The notes under the pieces are model-generated. The model was given only the letters and a program-made list of their open reading frames with translations, had not been told where the DNA came from and made no database searches. The position numbers and the translations under genes were made by a program. DNA of 5,920 nucleotides from Candidatus Woesearchaeota archaeon CG08_land_8_20_14_0_20_47_9 (GTDB lineage Archaea > Nanobdellota > Nanobdellia > Woesearchaeales > CG1-02-47-18), in the NCBI GenBank assembly GCA_002763335.1, contig PEYS01000008.1, forward strand, positions 3,995-9,914, given 5' to 3'. Shown one piece after another: positions 1 through 4,128 of the stretch (the first letter of the stretch is position 1; each line of letters opens with the position of its first letter).

Positions 1-1
1 G

Positions 2-541
2 GTTGTGAATGTTATCATTGCATTTCTGCTCATAAAGTTTATAGTCTACCCGGGCCTGGGCTTAGTGCTTGGGACAACCCACCCAGTGGTTGCTGTGGTC
101 TCAAACAGCATGCACCACGATGCTGGCTTTGAGACGTGGTGGGTTTCACAGGCTGGCTTCTATGAGGAGCAGGGCATTACAAGGGAGGATTTCTACCACT
201 TCAAGATGAGAAACGGCTTTAACAAGGGGGATATTATAGTCCTGCGGGGTTGCTCACCAAAAAATTTAAAAGTCGGGGATATCATAGTATTTAGGAGTAA
301 GCGTCCAGACCCAATCATCCATCGCATAATTAAAACCTGGGATGAGGGCAGTGAGCAGTACTTTGTTACCAAGGGGGATAACAACCAGGTCTCAATTCAG
401 GACAGCTCGCTTGACGAGACTCGAATAGGCAGGGACCAGATCATTGGGCGTGCAGCCCTGAGGGTTCCATTCCTGGGCTACATTAAGATTTGGTTTGTGG
501 GGTTTGTAAGGCTCATCTTTCCGGGCTTTTTAATAGGGTGA
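2..541 (+). CDS. Archaeal/ER-type signal peptidase I (Sec11-like, S26B), 5' partial
   Basis: This membrane protease removes signal peptides from exported proteins on the outer face of the cytoplasmic membrane. The frame is open to the window edge (GTT GTG AAT...) and reading starts inside the first membrane segment, so the true start lies upstream. The GTG at 5 is probably internal. Numbering from that GTG: membrane helix about 1-24 (ending YPGLGLVLGT); the nucleophile motif VVSNSM with Ser35; the IIHR motif with His106, which replaces the bacterial Lys and marks the archaeal/ER type; the TKGDNN motif with Asp125; GRA at 148-150; and a second hydrophobic segment about 158-177. Between Ser35 and the KGD at 74-76 lies an insert of about 35 residues rich in Trp, Phe and Tyr, which I recall from DPANN signal peptidases. 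The usual Pro after SMxP is absent (SMHHD). The stop codon lies 4 nt before tfs, so the two are probably cotranscribed. Confidence 0.9.
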   Translation, partial: VVNVIIAFLLIKFIVYPGLGLVLGTTHPVVAVVSNSMHHDAGFETWWVSQAGFYEEQGITREDFYHFKMRNGFNKGDIIVLRGCSPKNLKVGDIIVFRSKRPDPIIHRIIKTWDEGSEQYFVTKGDNNQVSIQDSSLDETRIGRDQIIGRAALRVPFLGYIKIWFVGFVRLIFPGFLIG

Positions 542-545
542 TCAA

Positions 546-869
546 ATGCTTTTTTGTCCTAAGTGCGGTGCAATACTCGTGCCAAAGAAGGTGGATAACA
601 AGAATGTCACTGCATGCGCACGCTGCGGATTTGTTAATAAGGACACATCAGATGCCAAGATAACTGAGGCGGTCAGGAGAAAGAGTAAACGCCTAGAGGT
701 CGTTGATAAGACAGATAATGAAATGCTCCCGATCACAGATGCTGAGTGCCAGAAATGCAAGAACAGCACAGCCTATTACTGGTCTGTACAGACCAGGGCA
801 GGTGACGAGGCAGAGACAAAATTCCTGAAGTGCACAAGGTGCAAGCACATATGGCGTGAGTACGACTAG
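546..869 (+). CDS. tfs: Transcript cleavage factor TFS (archaeal TFIIS-like)
   Basis: TFS binds the RNA polymerase secondary channel and stimulates RNA cleavage in backtracked complexes. The 107-residue length is normal for the family. The N-terminal zinc ribbon has Cys4-x2-Cys7 and Cys24-x2-Cys27 (CPKCG...CARCG). A charged linker (about 32-60) follows. The C-terminal TFIIS-type ribbon has Cys68-x2-Cys71 and Cys96-x2-Cys99. The acidic catalytic hairpin is present as R84-AG-D87-E88 followed by ETKF, close to the RSADEPxT consensus, and the protein ends in the typical WREYD. The start is fixed by a Shine-Dalgarno GGTGATC (537-543) that overlaps the stop codon of the preceding signal peptidase gene, with 5 nt between the GGTG core and ATG. 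The tfe gene follows at once. Confidence 0.96.
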   Translation: MLFCPKCGAILVPKKVDNKNVTACARCGFVNKDTSDAKITEAVRRKSKRLEVVDKTDNEMLPITDAECQKCKNSTAYYWSVQTRAGDEAETKFLKCTRCKHIWREYD

Positions 870-879
870 GCAGATCATA

Positions 880-1404
880 ATGACAAGGCTATCCGCAAAG
901 CAGGTGGAGGAGGTAATCGCCCAGACCGCAGGGGATGATGTTATCCCTCTTGTAAAGACCCTCAGGGCAAGGAGGAACGTATCTGAGTTCAAGCTAGCTG
1001 ATTCTATGCACTGCGAGGTCAATCGCGTGAGGAATATGCTCTACCGCCTCTACCGCTCTGATTTAGTCTCATGTATAAGAAAGAAGAGCAAGAGCAAGGG
1101 GTGGTATGTCTACTACTGGACATTTAAAAACGACCGCTTAAGGCACCTCTTCAAAGAGGTCAAGCAGAGGAGACTTGACAGCCTAAGAGAGATGGTTAAG
1201 CGGGAAAAGGACACAAACTTCTTCATATGCCCTAATAAGTGCATGCGTATTGATTTTGAACAGGCTGTGAACTTCGAGTTCAAATGCCCTGAGTGCGGAG
1301 AGCTGATGACACAACTTGATAACAGCGAGTGCGTTAGGAAGCTAGAGAACGAGATAAAGTACCTGGAAAGCCCTGTAAAAACCAGAAGAAAGGGCAGTTT
1401 GTAA
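880..1404 (+). CDS. tfe: Transcription initiation factor TFE (TFIIE alpha)
   Basis: TFE joins the archaeal preinitiation complex with TBP and TFB and helps promoter opening. From the ATG at 880 the protein has 174 residues, a normal length. An N-terminal winged helix (about 5-82) contains the family signatures SEFKLAD (35-41), NRVRNMLYRLY (48-58) and KGWYVYYW (73-80). A basic helical linker (about 86-110) follows. The zinc ribbon has Cys117-x3-Cys121 and Cys136-x2-Cys139-Gly. The tail LENEIKYLE is predicted helical. An in-frame GTG at 856 would add 8 residues and overlap tfs by 14 nt. I prefer ATG 880 because the protein then begins MTRLSAKQVEEVI, as TFE proteins usually do, and sits 10 nt after the tfs stop. 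Neither start has a good GGTG core, so translation may be coupled to tfs. Confidence 0.94.
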   Translation: MTRLSAKQVEEVIAQTAGDDVIPLVKTLRARRNVSEFKLADSMHCEVNRVRNMLYRLYRSDLVSCIRKKSKSKGWYVYYWTFKNDRLRHLFKEVKQRRLDSLREMVKREKDTNFFICPNKCMRIDFEQAVNFEFKCPECGELMTQLDNSECVRKLENEIKYLESPVKTRRKGSL

Positions 1405-1437
1405 GGTAAAAAGAGGAGAGGGGGCTATTTCTTACCT
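1404..1437. terminator. Weak inverted repeat between convergent tfe and membrane-protein genes
   Basis: AGGTAA (1404-1409) and TTACCT (1432-1437) form a perfect 6-bp inverted repeat spanning the 20-nt gap between the two convergent stop codons. A purine-rich loop lies between the arms. It could pair in either transcript, but there is no run of five or more T on the plus strand, so a termination role is only a possibility. Confidence 0.2.
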
Positions 1438-1673
1438 CTGCCCTTGGCTGCGCGCCCGCCCTTCCTTATCTCCTGCTCAATATGCTCCTGCTCCTTCTCT
1501 ACCCTTACCTCTTCTTCTGCAACAACCTGGGCTATCTTAAGCAGGTTTAATTCCATGCGCGCAATCTTCCTGTCCATCATGACAAGGACGCGCAGGCTGT
1601 ACACTATCGCCATCAGTGTACCTACTATAATGGATAGAATAATAAACTGCATCTGCTGAATATCAGCCGGCAT
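1425..1673 (-). CDS. Small single-pass membrane protein with charged helical tail, unknown function
   Basis: I do not recognise the family. The 82-residue protein has a short N-terminus (MPADIQQMQ), one strongly hydrophobic segment about 10-33 (FIILSIIVGTLMAIVYSLRV), then a long charged helix about 34-69 (DRKIARMELNLLKIAQ, then E/V/K-rich), which could form a short coiled coil. A basic Gly/Arg/Lys tail (GGRAAKGRGKK) ends the protein. The positive charges flanking the C-terminal side of the membrane segment suggest that the tail faces the cytoplasm. An in-frame GTG at 1682 would add three residues, but that GTG is part of the Shine-Dalgarno GAGGTG (1685-1680), which lies exactly 6 nt before the ATG at 1673, so ATG 1673 is the likely start. 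The gene is alone on its strand, convergent with tfe and divergent from truD. Confidence 0.75.
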   Translation of the reverse strand: MPADIQQMQFIILSIIVGTLMAIVYSLRVLVMMDRKIARMELNLLKIAQVVAEEEVRVEKEQEHIEQEIRKGGRAAKGRGKK

Positions 1674-1679
1674 TGTTTT

Positions 1680-1685
1680 CACCTC
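1680..1685 (-). promoter_or_regulatory. Shine-Dalgarno GAGGTG of the small membrane-protein gene
   Basis: Read on the minus strand, GAGGTG is followed by a 6-nt spacer AAAACA and ATG at 1673. This decides between the two possible starts, because the alternative GTG at 1682 lies inside this element. Confidence 0.7.
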
Positions 1686-1694
1686 TTTTAAATG

Positions 1695-1707
1695 GGTTTA
1701 TTAAACC
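1695..1707. promoter_or_regulatory. Perfect inverted repeat GGTTTA-T-TAAACC at the membrane-protein promoter
   Basis: Six-base arms flank a single central base. On the minus strand the element reads GGTTTAATAAACC and its A/T core is centred about 28 nt before ATG 1673. It could therefore be a TATA box for a nearly leaderless transcript. If the upstream TATA-like sequence (1721-1730) is used instead, the repeat would fall near the transcription start and look like a repressor operator. Both readings are inference. Confidence 0.35.
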
Positions 1708-1720
1708 TAAGCACACTCCA

Positions 1721-1730
1721 CTATAAAAAC
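1721..1730 (-). promoter_or_regulatory. TATA-like box GTTTTTATAG upstream of the membrane-protein gene
   Basis: On the minus strand this A/T element is centred near 1725. With normal archaeal spacing it would place a transcription start near 1698, giving a leader of about 25 nt that contains the GAGGTG ribosome-binding site. Confidence 0.4.
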
Positions 1731-1812
1731 CTTCCTATTAAAAAGCAGAGTAGTATAAATATCTTACGGGGAATTATTGACTATCTTATAGTGGTGATTG
1801 GAATTGGGCAAG

Positions 1813-1820
1813 ATTTAATA
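1813..1820 (+). promoter_or_regulatory. TATA box of truD (leaderless promoter)
   Basis: ATTTAATA is centred about 27-28 nt before the A of the truD ATG at 1844. No Shine-Dalgarno precedes that ATG. Archaeal TATA boxes sit about 26-27 nt upstream of the transcription start, so transcription would begin at or next to the start codon. A second A/T element (AGTATAAATA, near 1752-1761) lies further upstream and could be an alternative. Confidence 0.6.
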
Positions 1821-1843
1821 CCGCATCCAATTCACAAGCTTAT

Positions 1844-2899
1844 ATGTATGAGATAAAGAGGATTCCTGAGGACTTTGTTGTTAAGGAACTTGCCCTTATA
1901 AGACCCTCACGCGATAGCTCAGGCAGATACGCCTATTTCATCATGAAGAAGCGCATGCTCACAACACCCGACGCAGCCTTTGCAGTTGCCCAGAGGCTGG
2001 GCTTGCCTGAAAAGAGTGTAGGCTACGCAGGAAACAAGGACAAGCACGCAGTGACAGAGCAGGTGATATCTGTTAACAGGATATCCTATAAAAAGGCAGT
2101 CTGCAGCGGGATCAAGACAGATAAGCTTGAAACCAGGTTTATCGGCATGGGTGATGAACCAGTCAGCCTGGGCATGCTCAAAGGCAACAGCTTCGAGATC
2201 ATAGCGAGAAACCTCGATGAATGGCTTATTAAAAAGGCAGATCAAAATATTCGTCAGCTTGAAAAAAACAAGTGGCAGCTCCCCAACTACTTTGATGATC
2301 AGCGCTTCGGGAGGTGTAATGCAGCCATAGGCGAGGCAATTATAAGGCAGGACTTTAGAAGGGCTATAACCCTTATGGACTCCTCATATAAGCCCCTGCT
2401 CAGCCACATATCAGAGCATAGTAATGATGCCATCGGGGCCATGAGGCGCATCCCAAGGCGCGTTTTAAGGATATATGTGAATGCCTACCAGAGCCTTCTC
2501 TTTAACGCCATCCTAGGAGGCTATATTGAGGAGAAGGCTGTTAAGGATGCTATTGCAAGGGTCAGCTACTCTGAGGGGTTCCTCCTCTTCCCGCGGCAGA
2601 GGATAAGAAATGCCCTGCTTCCCCTGCCCGGGTTCGCAACAGAAACCAAGGGCGTTGTAAGGCAGATTACAGAGGCAGTGCTCTCAGAGAGCCATATAAC
2701 CCCAAGGGAATTTATTCTGCGCAGCATCCCAGAGCTGAGCCTCCAAGGCACTGAGAGGCAGGCCTTCTTCAGGGCCTCATGTTTCAGGGCCTCGTTTACT
2801 GAAGATATGCTTAACCCTGGAAAGAAGGCATTGCCTCTCTGTTTTCTCCTGCCCAAGGGGAGCTACGCAACCATACTCATAAAGAGGCTATTCTGTTAA
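1844..2899 (+). CDS. truD: tRNA pseudouridine(13) synthase TruD
   Basis: TruD isomerises uridine 13 in the D arm of tRNAs to pseudouridine. The 351-residue protein shows the family motifs in order: N-terminal IKRIPEDFVVKE (4-15); the catalytic loop VGYAGNKDKHAVT (59-71), with the presumed catalytic Asp66; GNSFEIIAR (114-122); NYFDDQRFGR (148-157); NAYQSLLFN, the conserved helix at the start of the TRUD-specific region; and the C-terminal LPKGSYATILIKRLF. All expected motifs are present, so the enzyme looks functional. It is compact for an archaeal member (I recall roughly 380-430 residues) and nearer the bacterial size, so the TRUD insertion domain is probably reduced. ATG 1844 is the only sensible start: no in-frame start codon is seen between about 1790 and it, and MYEIKRIPEDF matches the family N-terminus. 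The gene appears monocistronic and overlaps yhbY tail to tail by 4 nt. Confidence 0.96.
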   Translation: MYEIKRIPEDFVVKELALIRPSRDSSGRYAYFIMKKRMLTTPDAAFAVAQRLGLPEKSVGYAGNKDKHAVTEQVISVNRISYKKAVCSGIKTDKLETRFIGMGDEPVSLGMLKGNSFEIIARNLDEWLIKKADQNIRQLEKNKWQLPNYFDDQRFGRCNAAIGEAIIRQDFRRAITLMDSSYKPLLSHISEHSNDAIGAMRRIPRRVLRIYVNAYQSLLFNAILGGYIEEKAVKDAIARVSYSEGFLLFPRQRIRNALLPLPGFATETKGVVRQITEAVLSESHITPREFILRSIPELSLQGTERQAFFRASCFRASFTEDMLNPGKKALPLCFLLPKGSYATILIKRLFC

Positions 2900-3165
2900 G
2901 CCTTAGGCTTATCGCGGTAGAAGACAGCAACACCCCCGTTCAGCTTCACAATCTCAGAGGATGTCCTCCCTGCAAGCTGGGAGAGTACTTCACGCTTGTT
3001 CCTGTCAGCAGAGAATGATTTTAAGAGCTTGACCTTGACAAGCTGCCTGGCCTTAAGCTGCTGGTCTATCTCGCTGATAATGCCCTGGGTAATACCCGAC
3101 TTCCCTATCCGCACTGTGGGGTGGAGCTTGACTGCCATTGACACAAGGCCTGAGCTAAGGATCAT
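2896..3165 (-). CDS. yhbY: YhbY/CRM-domain RNA-binding protein
   Basis: This is a stand-alone CRS1-YhbY (CRM) domain, a KH-like RNA-binding fold linked in bacteria to the large ribosomal subunit precursor and in plants to intron splicing. In archaea a ribosome-assembly role is inferred. The 89 residues cover one domain: first helix and strand ending LHPTVRIGKSGIT (14-26), with the GKSG loop (21-24) that corresponds to the GxxG of KH folds; helix 27-41; strand LVKVKLLKS (42-50); a third helix about 57-68; and a closing strand GGVAVFYRDK (77-86). A start at the internal Met10 (3138) would remove most of helix 1. The ATG at 3165 keeps it and lies 26-27 nt from a TATA box with no Shine-Dalgarno, so I choose 3165. 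The gene diverges from the THUMP gene, and its TAA stop shares TTAA with the truD stop. Confidence 0.93.
   Translation of the reverse strand: MILSSGLVSMAVKLHPTVRIGKSGITQGIISEIDQQLKARQLVKVKLLKSFSADRNKREVLSQLAGRTSSEIVKLNGGVAVFYRDKPKA
2897..2911. terminator. 15-bp palindrome over the convergent truD/yhbY stops
   Basis: TAAGCCT-T-AGGCTTA has perfect 7-bp arms around one central base. It begins in the truD stop codon and covers the last codons of yhbY. As RNA it could fold in either transcript as a small hairpin (5 bp with a 5-nt loop), which is compatible with bidirectional 3'-end formation. No long T tract follows, so the role is uncertain. Confidence 0.35.
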
Positions 3166-3186
3166 GCACTGGGGTTAGCAGGGCAG

Positions 3187-3196
3187 TTTTAATAAA
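3187..3196 (-). promoter_or_regulatory. TATA box of yhbY (leaderless promoter)
   Basis: On the minus strand TTTATTAAAA is centred about 26-27 nt before the A of ATG 3165, with no GGTG-type ribosome-binding site between. This is the spacing expected for a leaderless archaeal transcript. Confidence 0.55.
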
Positions 3197-3197
3197 C

Positions 3198-3207
3198 TTT
3201 TTATAAT
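3198..3207 (+). promoter_or_regulatory. TATA box of the THUMP gene
   Basis: TTTTTATAAT lies directly beside the oppositely oriented yhbY TATA box. Normal spacing would put the transcription start near 3228-3231, at the left edge of the leader hairpin, giving a leader of roughly 48 nt. Confidence 0.5.
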
Positions 3208-3229
3208 TCAAAGACTTAACAATGTCAAA

Positions 3230-3251
3230 ATTCGAGACTGAAGGCTCGAAT
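3230..3251 (+). promoter_or_regulatory. Inverted repeat / hairpin in the leader of the THUMP gene
   Basis: ATTCGAG (3230-3236) and CTCGAAT (3245-3251) are perfect 7-bp inverted arms around an 8-nt loop ACTGAAGG. If transcription starts near 3230 the hairpin would sit at the very 5' end of the mRNA, upstream of the Shine-Dalgarno at 3264. It could protect or regulate the leader, or be a DNA operator. Its role is not known. Confidence 0.45.
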
Positions 3252-3263
3252 CTGATAGCTCTT

Positions 3264-3272
3264 GGGGGTGAT
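3264..3272 (+). promoter_or_regulatory. Shine-Dalgarno GGGGGTGAT of the THUMP gene
   Basis: This strong match to the archaeal anti-Shine-Dalgarno has its GGTG core 6 nt before ATG 3277. It decides that start against the in-frame TTG at 3262, which lies just before and would itself run through this site. Confidence 0.8.
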
Positions 3273-3276
3273 ACAT

Positions 3277-3819
3277 ATGGGGGAACGACCTGATATAAGC
3301 AATGTGGGAATGGTTGTAAGCTGCTCTCCTACGCATAGGGATATGGCTGTTTCTGAGGTAGAGGGTGTTGCCAAGGAGGCTGGTTTCTCTGTAGGGGCAA
3401 TCGCATCAGGCATTGAGGGCCTGCTCTTCTTTGCAGTAGACTCTCCTAAGGAGGCGATAAAGAAGCTCAACAGGCTCTGCAGGGAGAAGCCAGGGCTCTT
3501 TGAACTCACATTCCACTACAGGCCAGTTGATGTATGGTGCACAAGCAGCATTGAAGAGATGCAGGCAAAGATCAGAGAGCTTGTGCCAAAGATTGGGGAA
3601 GAGGAGAGCTGGAGGATGATGCTCTCAAAGAGACAGTATGACAAGTACGGCGAGAGAGAGCTCATTATGAAGCTCACCGAGGTTGTTGACCGCAAGAAGG
3701 TTGACCTGAAGAATGCGGAGAAGGTAATTGTCGTGGGGATAATTGGTGAGCATGCAGGAATTGCCCTGGCTGCGAGAGATGAGATTCTTGATGTGCAGCA
3801 GGTGAAGAAGGGCTTGTGA
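3277..3819 (+). CDS. THUMP-domain protein, archaeal Tan1-like tRNA acetylation adaptor
   Basis: The 180-residue protein matches the archaeal THUMP family related to yeast Tan1. Tan1 binds tRNA and assists the acetyltransferase Kre33/NAT10 (archaeal TmcA) in forming N4-acetylcytidine at position 12 of certain tRNAs. The N-terminal part (about 9-55) reads VGMVVSCSPTHRDMAVSEVE and ends in the strand GLLFFAVD. The THUMP core (about 85-162) includes SWRMMLSKRQYDKYGERELI (111-130), VDRKKVDLKNAEKVIVVGII (137-156) and the closing GEHAGIA (157-163), typical of the family. No catalytic methyltransferase or thiouridylase domain is attached, so it is probably an RNA-binding adaptor, although its exact partner cannot be seen here. 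The start at 3277 is set by the Shine-Dalgarno just upstream. The gene stands alone, divergent from yhbY. Confidence 0.88.
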   Translation: MGERPDISNVGMVVSCSPTHRDMAVSEVEGVAKEAGFSVGAIASGIEGLLFFAVDSPKEAIKKLNRLCREKPGLFELTFHYRPVDVWCTSSIEEMQAKIRELVPKIGEEESWRMMLSKRQYDKYGERELIMKLTEVVDRKKVDLKNAEKVIVVGIIGEHAGIALAARDEILDVQQVKKGL

Positions 3820-3907
3820 GAGGACAGAAGACAGGGATGAGAAGTGGTTATTGGTTGTTAGTTATTAGTCGTTGGTAACTGGTTTGATTCAGAGGCTGTC
3901 AAGCGGA

Positions 3908-3987
3908 TTAGGGAACCTCGATAGTTCGCCTGCTATATCCATTCAGAACACAAATATCCTCCAGTTCCTTTATATATCCATTCTCAT
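3908..3987 (-). pseudogene. Possible decayed start of a tyrosine recombinase
   Basis: On the minus strand, an ATG at 3987 reads MRMDI and stops at once (TAA, 3972-3970). The adjacent frame continues at the same place as KELEDICVLNGYSRRTIEVP before TAA at 3910-3908. The pattern of L-E, small gap, L-x-GYSxxTI resembles the N-terminal SAM-like domain of XerA/XerC-type recombinases, where LxxRGYSxxTIxxY is typical. A single frameshift would join the two pieces. The match is short, is based on memory of the family and could be chance. Nothing recognisable of the catalytic domain follows. Confidence 0.22.
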
Positions 3988-4094
3988 TATCTTGAATGCA
4001 GTCATTCCACCCGCTTGTTCAGTAAACACGCTGAGATGGTTGAGCAGTTAAAGGCAGAGGTATTCCAACTCACCTGCCGGCATTACCGTAAACA

Positions 4095-4109
4095 TTTTAT
4101 AGATATAAA
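4095..4109 (+). promoter_or_regulatory. TATA-like region of the secreted Cys-rich gene
   Basis: TTTTATAGATATAAA holds two overlapping TATA-like boxes, centred about 30 and 23 nt before ATG 4129. No Shine-Dalgarno is seen before that ATG (AGTCAGCACAATC), so a leaderless or nearly leaderless transcript is likely. Confidence 0.45.
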
Positions 4110-4128
4110 CTCTAGAGTCAGCACAATC

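Larger units (their letters stand above)
3820..4128. other. 309-nt intergenic region
   Basis: No convincing intact gene is seen on either strand. Its contents are: a T/G-rich stretch of loose repeats (3846-3883, variations on GTTATTGGT and GTTAGTTATTAG); an 11-nt direct repeat TATATCCATTC at 3934-3944 and 3973-3983; a possible recombinase remnant on the minus strand (3908-3987); a weak stem GGCAGAGGT/ACCTGCC (4053-4061, 4072-4078); an 8-bp palindrome TGCCGGCA (4075-4082); and the A/T-rich promoter of the secreted-protein gene. The frame of the downstream gene is open back to 3925, but I see no supporting start signal there. Confidence 0.6.

Noticed and set aside
5..7. GTG at 5 as the true start of the signal peptidase
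   Set aside because: The frame is open to the window edge and the reading starts inside a membrane helix whose usual upstream residues are missing. The gene is more likely cut by the window.
3222..3293. 23-codon upstream open frame (ATG at 3222, TGA at 3291) overlapping the THUMP start
   Set aside because: The predicted transcription start (about 3230) lies after its ATG, it has no Shine-Dalgarno, and its length is within chance expectation.
3840..3885. T/G-rich repetitive stretch as a CRISPR array or tandem repeat
   Set aside because: The units (GTTATTGGT, GTTAGTTATTAG) are irregular and only a few copies long, with no spacers. It is simple low-complexity sequence.
3890..3940. tRNA-like or box C/D-like RNA in the intergenic region
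   Set aside because: A GTTCGCC string suggested a T loop, but no cloverleaf stems pair. No matching C box (RTGATGA) and D box (CTGA) pair was found here or in the THUMP leader.
4036..4128. In-frame upstream ATG at 4036 extending the secreted protein by 31 residues
   Set aside because: It would place a charged segment before a canonical signal peptide and would contain the TATA-like box at 4095-4109. Nothing resembling a ribosome-binding site precedes it.
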